16,999 nt of DNA, taken from positions 1 to 16,999 of the forward strand of contig PBQX02000062.1 in NCBI GenBank assembly GCA_002725175.2. The letters run 5' to 3'. Positions 16,601-16,999 of the stretch are shown here, piece after piece. The DNA comes from CACKLF01 sp002725175 (GTDB lineage Bacteria > Pseudomonadota > Alphaproteobacteria > Rhodobacterales > Rhodobacteraceae). The first letter of the stretch is position 1. The number at the start of each line of letters is the position of its first letter. The notes under the pieces were generated by a model, which was not told the DNA's origin, searched no databases, and was given only the letters and a program-made list of their open reading frames with translations. The position numbers were made by a program, and so were the translations under genes.

Positions 16601-16999
16601 ATGTTTGCTGGTTGTCATGCTTTTAATCAACATCTAGATAGCTGGGATGTATCAAGTGTGACAATTATGATGGAGATGTTTCGTGACGCAACAATTTTCA
16701 ATCAACCTCTTAATAGTTGGAATGTGTTCGGTGTGACATCAATGGTGAGTATGTTTAATGACGCAACATATTTCAATCAAGACATTTCAAATTGGAATAT
16801 TGAAAATGTAAACGATTGGACCGAGTTTGGATTAAATGCAACATCTATGAGTGACGAGTTTCAAGCTATTATTGATGTATCAGGAATATATAAATGGAAT
16901 TATTTTAAATATAAATTTGATGATAGCGAACTATCAACTGCATTGAATAACTGGTTTGATGATTCTTCGGGGGCTATTGTAAATTATGGACATATTTCC
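10640..16999 (+). CDS. Giant surface/fibre-like protein: dockerin-like, Pro-Glu linker, LamG-like x3, BspA/DUF285 repeats (partial, runs off right edge)
   Basis: One frame of 2120 codons is open from ATG 10640 (in-frame stop at 10613) to the right edge. Residues 1-80 look like a dockerin type I pair: a calcium-loop match in GDVDNNQVVDLRDL (8-21), then a degenerate second unit ending DDLELLAKYVL. Residues 192-224 are a Pro-Glu/Gln linker. Residues 225-620 are not recognised. Three concanavalin/LamG-like regions follow, about 621-803 (WTMSMWCRF, WHHFCLAFD), 812-1000 (YSVEIYVKI, FTHIVLTLD) and 1040-1241 (WSLSFWIYI, WTHFVYVNR). From about 1248 on come BspA/DUF285 units (FNQDISxWDVSxVTxMxxMF). There is no signal peptide or membrane helix, which fits a virion fibre added in the cytoplasm rather than a secreted protein. 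LamG and BspA modules commonly bind glycans or host surfaces; attachment is inferred. Short GC-rich islets (for example 13283-13323) stand out from the AT-rich frame. Confidence 0.9.
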   Translation, partial: MELDDILGDVDNNQVVDLRDLVFFASYLHLDNEGQHLAPEKFRDIKNARLDGVFGITYDDLELLAKYVLDNENVELVKEETLVFLRQIDSTTEYKIVDDSMKICGFKLVFRDMIDKSLITNIPNNWDISVHENRILLYTSVRNSLFDDTWTTLFKQGMSNDIEIDSSGIKLVNHNCEFVAKEYYKLINGYFEPEPEPQPEPQPEPESQPEPEPQPEPQPEPEPEHEEAQPLAKSIEEILSGHLKQWILPSNALPETIDSETDPSFVSGNIRYLSETSTNGYFKISVLRSILQLSERFYSFGFANTSGGWMDNDLVERHGIYATTDELSIFKGDINGSTSHYDGYSSDDVVDSTGFSSLIDDSGNNMSDFNSSDVITLEIIPDIDSSNDIFIVSVCENARLLNFGTIGGVSLGSDKYPVDFATWDSSTLSYIIGFRHIERTFDNNNDFGLLKMCRVNDSGNIAGSAKEYAANIPSSQVDLINIYHNNAEFITDVSPGNGWSDLSSSNSFYLNKGSEDVYVPVGEIYYKKIKYSHNTSHNQDGWFVWVNHSPYSHAMMLFNQEPSDDQYSLSGELNYVLESVLNYYHDGKYTNSVINGIDYNLIPASTGVSESITGNLDYIAIGQGTADVDNGYVYIENSASSEFFNRDWTMSMWCRFNPLDTGSIRIIDTYSSANNQSGYMFLGSVGDSLRLQIRSRGVVGDLVDAVPSIEFIDNIWHHFCLAFDYTNNRISLYIDSILQEHSRDLPDVSGATYNGNDDSYFYIGGNIRNEKSSGAMDLAKNSCYKKVLSQVEIGVLYNFENPYNPVYSFEGSPMICNDENDFISISPSNPFNRGYSVEIYVKIEDMNADELDVNGTLFSIGNGDAGLIATTNRDNNIMFLMSDGEDASGEDAGAVKYHTNGIPKNAARFTHIVLTLDDNGMDFKVYINGFAYDDWSSTENDIDTPIFTNLLITEFICGSSLKYSDFTLSKLNPGSTISYFKIYETIISEQKALKLYAEHNPTPNHFYIEATSDGNILDRGYSNSNINSTSYGNAIDPRANGYEYFFLGDADPLSGIKLGPSDSAGGILTDVGINASNWSLSFWIYITEESFENHGDNYDRLYLCGLDPHCQGGGGNDLFIIIWPQAGQGGYKKVLIDFWSSGAPAAPSWTVGTFDISAHFSKWTHFVYVNRAGVGEVYIDNTLLAFADESSTRGVHDNDPLYTFNFGSAHEKGLPGYIAQPAIYDHAIDISEINKLYESFDNSIEPHPYLWRIKSDLADAIDDWISDSSSAELIYGNISDWNVSAIKDMSELFSGKGTFNEDISAWDVSSVTSMRDMFRSASSFNQNISSWNVSKVTNMYRMFQSASAFNVDISNWDVSSVTNMADMFHDAGSFNLSINSWNVSRVTTLAYMFEGSAFNSDISAWDVSNVSDMIRMFYHNTAFNTNIGSWTVSKVTNMVGMFNGAKKFNQNISDWNVESVTSMGAMFKEAEDFDQSLSGWNVSKVTYMADMFMKASSFNQDISDWDVSSVTSMYRMFDDASSFNEDIGGWDVSNVVDMSYMFKSATTFDKDLDSWNVSSVKDMKYMFQSASAFNRPIGSWNISSVTKTQDMFVNASSFNQDISGWDVSNVTYMSFMFSNTPFNNGGSTGINNWDVSSVTTMWGMFKGATSFNQDISNWNIENVNDWTNFGSNATLMSDEFQAITDSLGIYKWNYFKYKFDDSELSTAVNNWHDDSSGAIVNYGHITNWDVSQVTDMNNLFLNNFTFNEDISSWDVSNVTQMQQMFYEAHAFNQPIGGWNVSKVNNMNGLFREAHAFNPPLNSWNVSSVTDVSYMFESSAFNSDISDWDVSNVSNMKGMFRDTDYDQPLNSWNVSKVTDMALMFNDTAYNQTLDGWDVSSVQWLNGMFKYNQSFNQPLNTWNVYSVKSTKEMFRMINNGAFNYPLNNWVFPSATDISWMFCHCKSFNQNLNSWNVSKIYTLELMFHGCDIFNQPLDSWDVSSVTSMKNMFAGCHAFNQHLDSWDVSSVTIMMEMFRDATIFNQPLNSWNVFGVTSMVSMFNDATYFNQDISNWNIENVNDWTEFGLNATSMSDEFQAIIDVSGIYKWNYFKYKFDDSELSTALNNWFDDSSGAIVNYGHIS
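11213..11311 (+). repeat. Pro-Glu/Gln repeat tract
   Basis: Thirty-three codons alternate proline with glutamate or glutamine, with one serine codon, built on a 6-bp GAGCCA/CAACCA unit. Such (Pro-X)n tracts are stiff, extended spacers; here it separates the dockerin-like end from the rest of the protein. The simple DNA repeat is prone to length change by slippage, so the spacer may vary between isolates. Confidence 0.95.
12500..14362 (+). other. Three consecutive LamG/concanavalin-like regions
   Basis: Within the giant gene three stretches of about 180-200 residues share the LamG_3-type layout: a buried aromatic strand (SMWCRF, VEIYVKI, SFWIYI), a turn, then W/FTHxxxxx followed by a strand with YID or YING (SLYIDS, KVYING, EVYIDN) and a closing helix with LYNFENP, LYAEHNP or LYESFDN. 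Boundaries are approximate: 12500-13046, 13073-13640 and 13757-14362. The middle one is the most divergent. LamG domains often bind glycans or protein ligands. Confidence 0.7.
14462..15664 (+). repeat. BspA/DUF285 repeat block 1, 16 units
   Basis: Sixteen units of about 25 residues (75 bp) with the consensus FNQDISxWDVSxVTxMxxMFxxASS. Unit 5 is one residue short and unit 15 is longer (FNNGGSTGINNWDV). The last unit lacks the MF end and leads into a spacer. A cap with a conserved tryptophan and YGNISDW starts the block, as in other DUF285 proteins of protists and bacteria. Such repeats form an elongated solenoid. Confidence 0.93.
15592..15817 (+). repeat. Spacer/cap super-repeat copy 1 (partner 16774-16999)
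   Basis: This 226-bp stretch joins the last unit of one BspA block to the first of the next. It recurs exactly 1182 bp later with no gaps and about 90% identity counted by eye. It encodes ISNWNIENVNDW, then MSDEFQAI, WNYFKYKFDDSELSTA and YGHI. The W-x-K-x-F-D-S-L-A-W pattern also resembles the cap before block 1 (near 14390). Confidence 0.93.
15803..16846 (+). repeat. BspA/DUF285 repeat block 2, 14 units
   Basis: Fourteen units of about 25 residues, from YGHITNWDVSQVTDM to FNQDISNWNIENVNDW. Units 8-10 are the most divergent and carry cysteines (CHC near 16456, HGCD near 16540). Units 4-5 match units 5-6 of block 1 at about 89% DNA identity and share the same one-residue gap, showing that the blocks come from a segmental duplication. 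Confidence 0.93.
16774..16999 (+). repeat. Spacer/cap super-repeat copy 2, start of a third BspA block
   Basis: It matches 15592-15817 without gaps. The match continues right to the window edge, so a third block of BspA units almost certainly follows outside the window. Confidence 0.9.

Overview
The window is AT-rich, densely packed DNA with intronless genes on both strands and very short or overlapping gene ends. The gene mix suggests a large DNA virus of the Nucleocytoviricota, most likely an Imitervirales (Mimivirus-like) virus of an alga or other protist. The pointers are a eukaryotic-type ribonucleotide reductase small subunit, a Mimivirus-sized Lon protease, a GlmS, a small S1/Rpb7-like protein, a stand-alone SLX1-like GIY-YIG nuclease, stem-loops at several gene ends, and a giant LamG plus BspA-repeat surface protein. 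The assignment is inferred from gene content; no capsid, polymerase or packaging gene lies here.

Layout. 1-1019: a glycosyltransferase-like gene (minus) with a second, nearly identical copy of its 5' end at the left edge, and a perfect hairpin between the two. 1020-2813: GlmS (plus). 2856-3101: an unrecognised 81-residue helical protein. 3165-3713: an S1/Rpb7-like protein. 3710-4009: a three-helix SemiSWEET/PQ-loop-like membrane protein (minus). 4048-5022: ribonucleotide reductase R2 (minus). 5147-8416: Lon (plus). 8403-8981: a multi-pass membrane protein (minus). 9052-9408 and 9391-10257: S-adenosylmethionine decarboxylase (plus) and a divergent spermidine-synthase-like protein (minus), meeting tail to tail. 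10283-10576: GIY-YIG nuclease (minus). 10640 to the right edge: one reading frame of at least 2120 codons, holding a dockerin-like N-terminus, a Pro-Glu linker, an unrecognised region, three LamG-like regions and two blocks of BspA/DUF285 repeats, with a third block starting at the edge.

How the genes may work together. GlmS makes glucosamine-6-phosphate for amino-sugar nucleotides, and a putative glycosyltransferase lies divergently beside it, so the two could help glycosylate virion proteins. The giant protein has the make-up of an adhesin or virion fibre. R2 supplies deoxynucleotides. The decarboxylase makes the aminopropyl donor that a spermidine synthase would use, so the pair is a short polyamine module. 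Four convergent or terminal regions carry inverted repeats at gene ends, in line with the hairpin-directed mRNA 3' ends known from Mimivirus.

No tRNA, rRNA, CRISPR array or insertion sequence was seen. No stretch longer than 300 bases lacks a gene.
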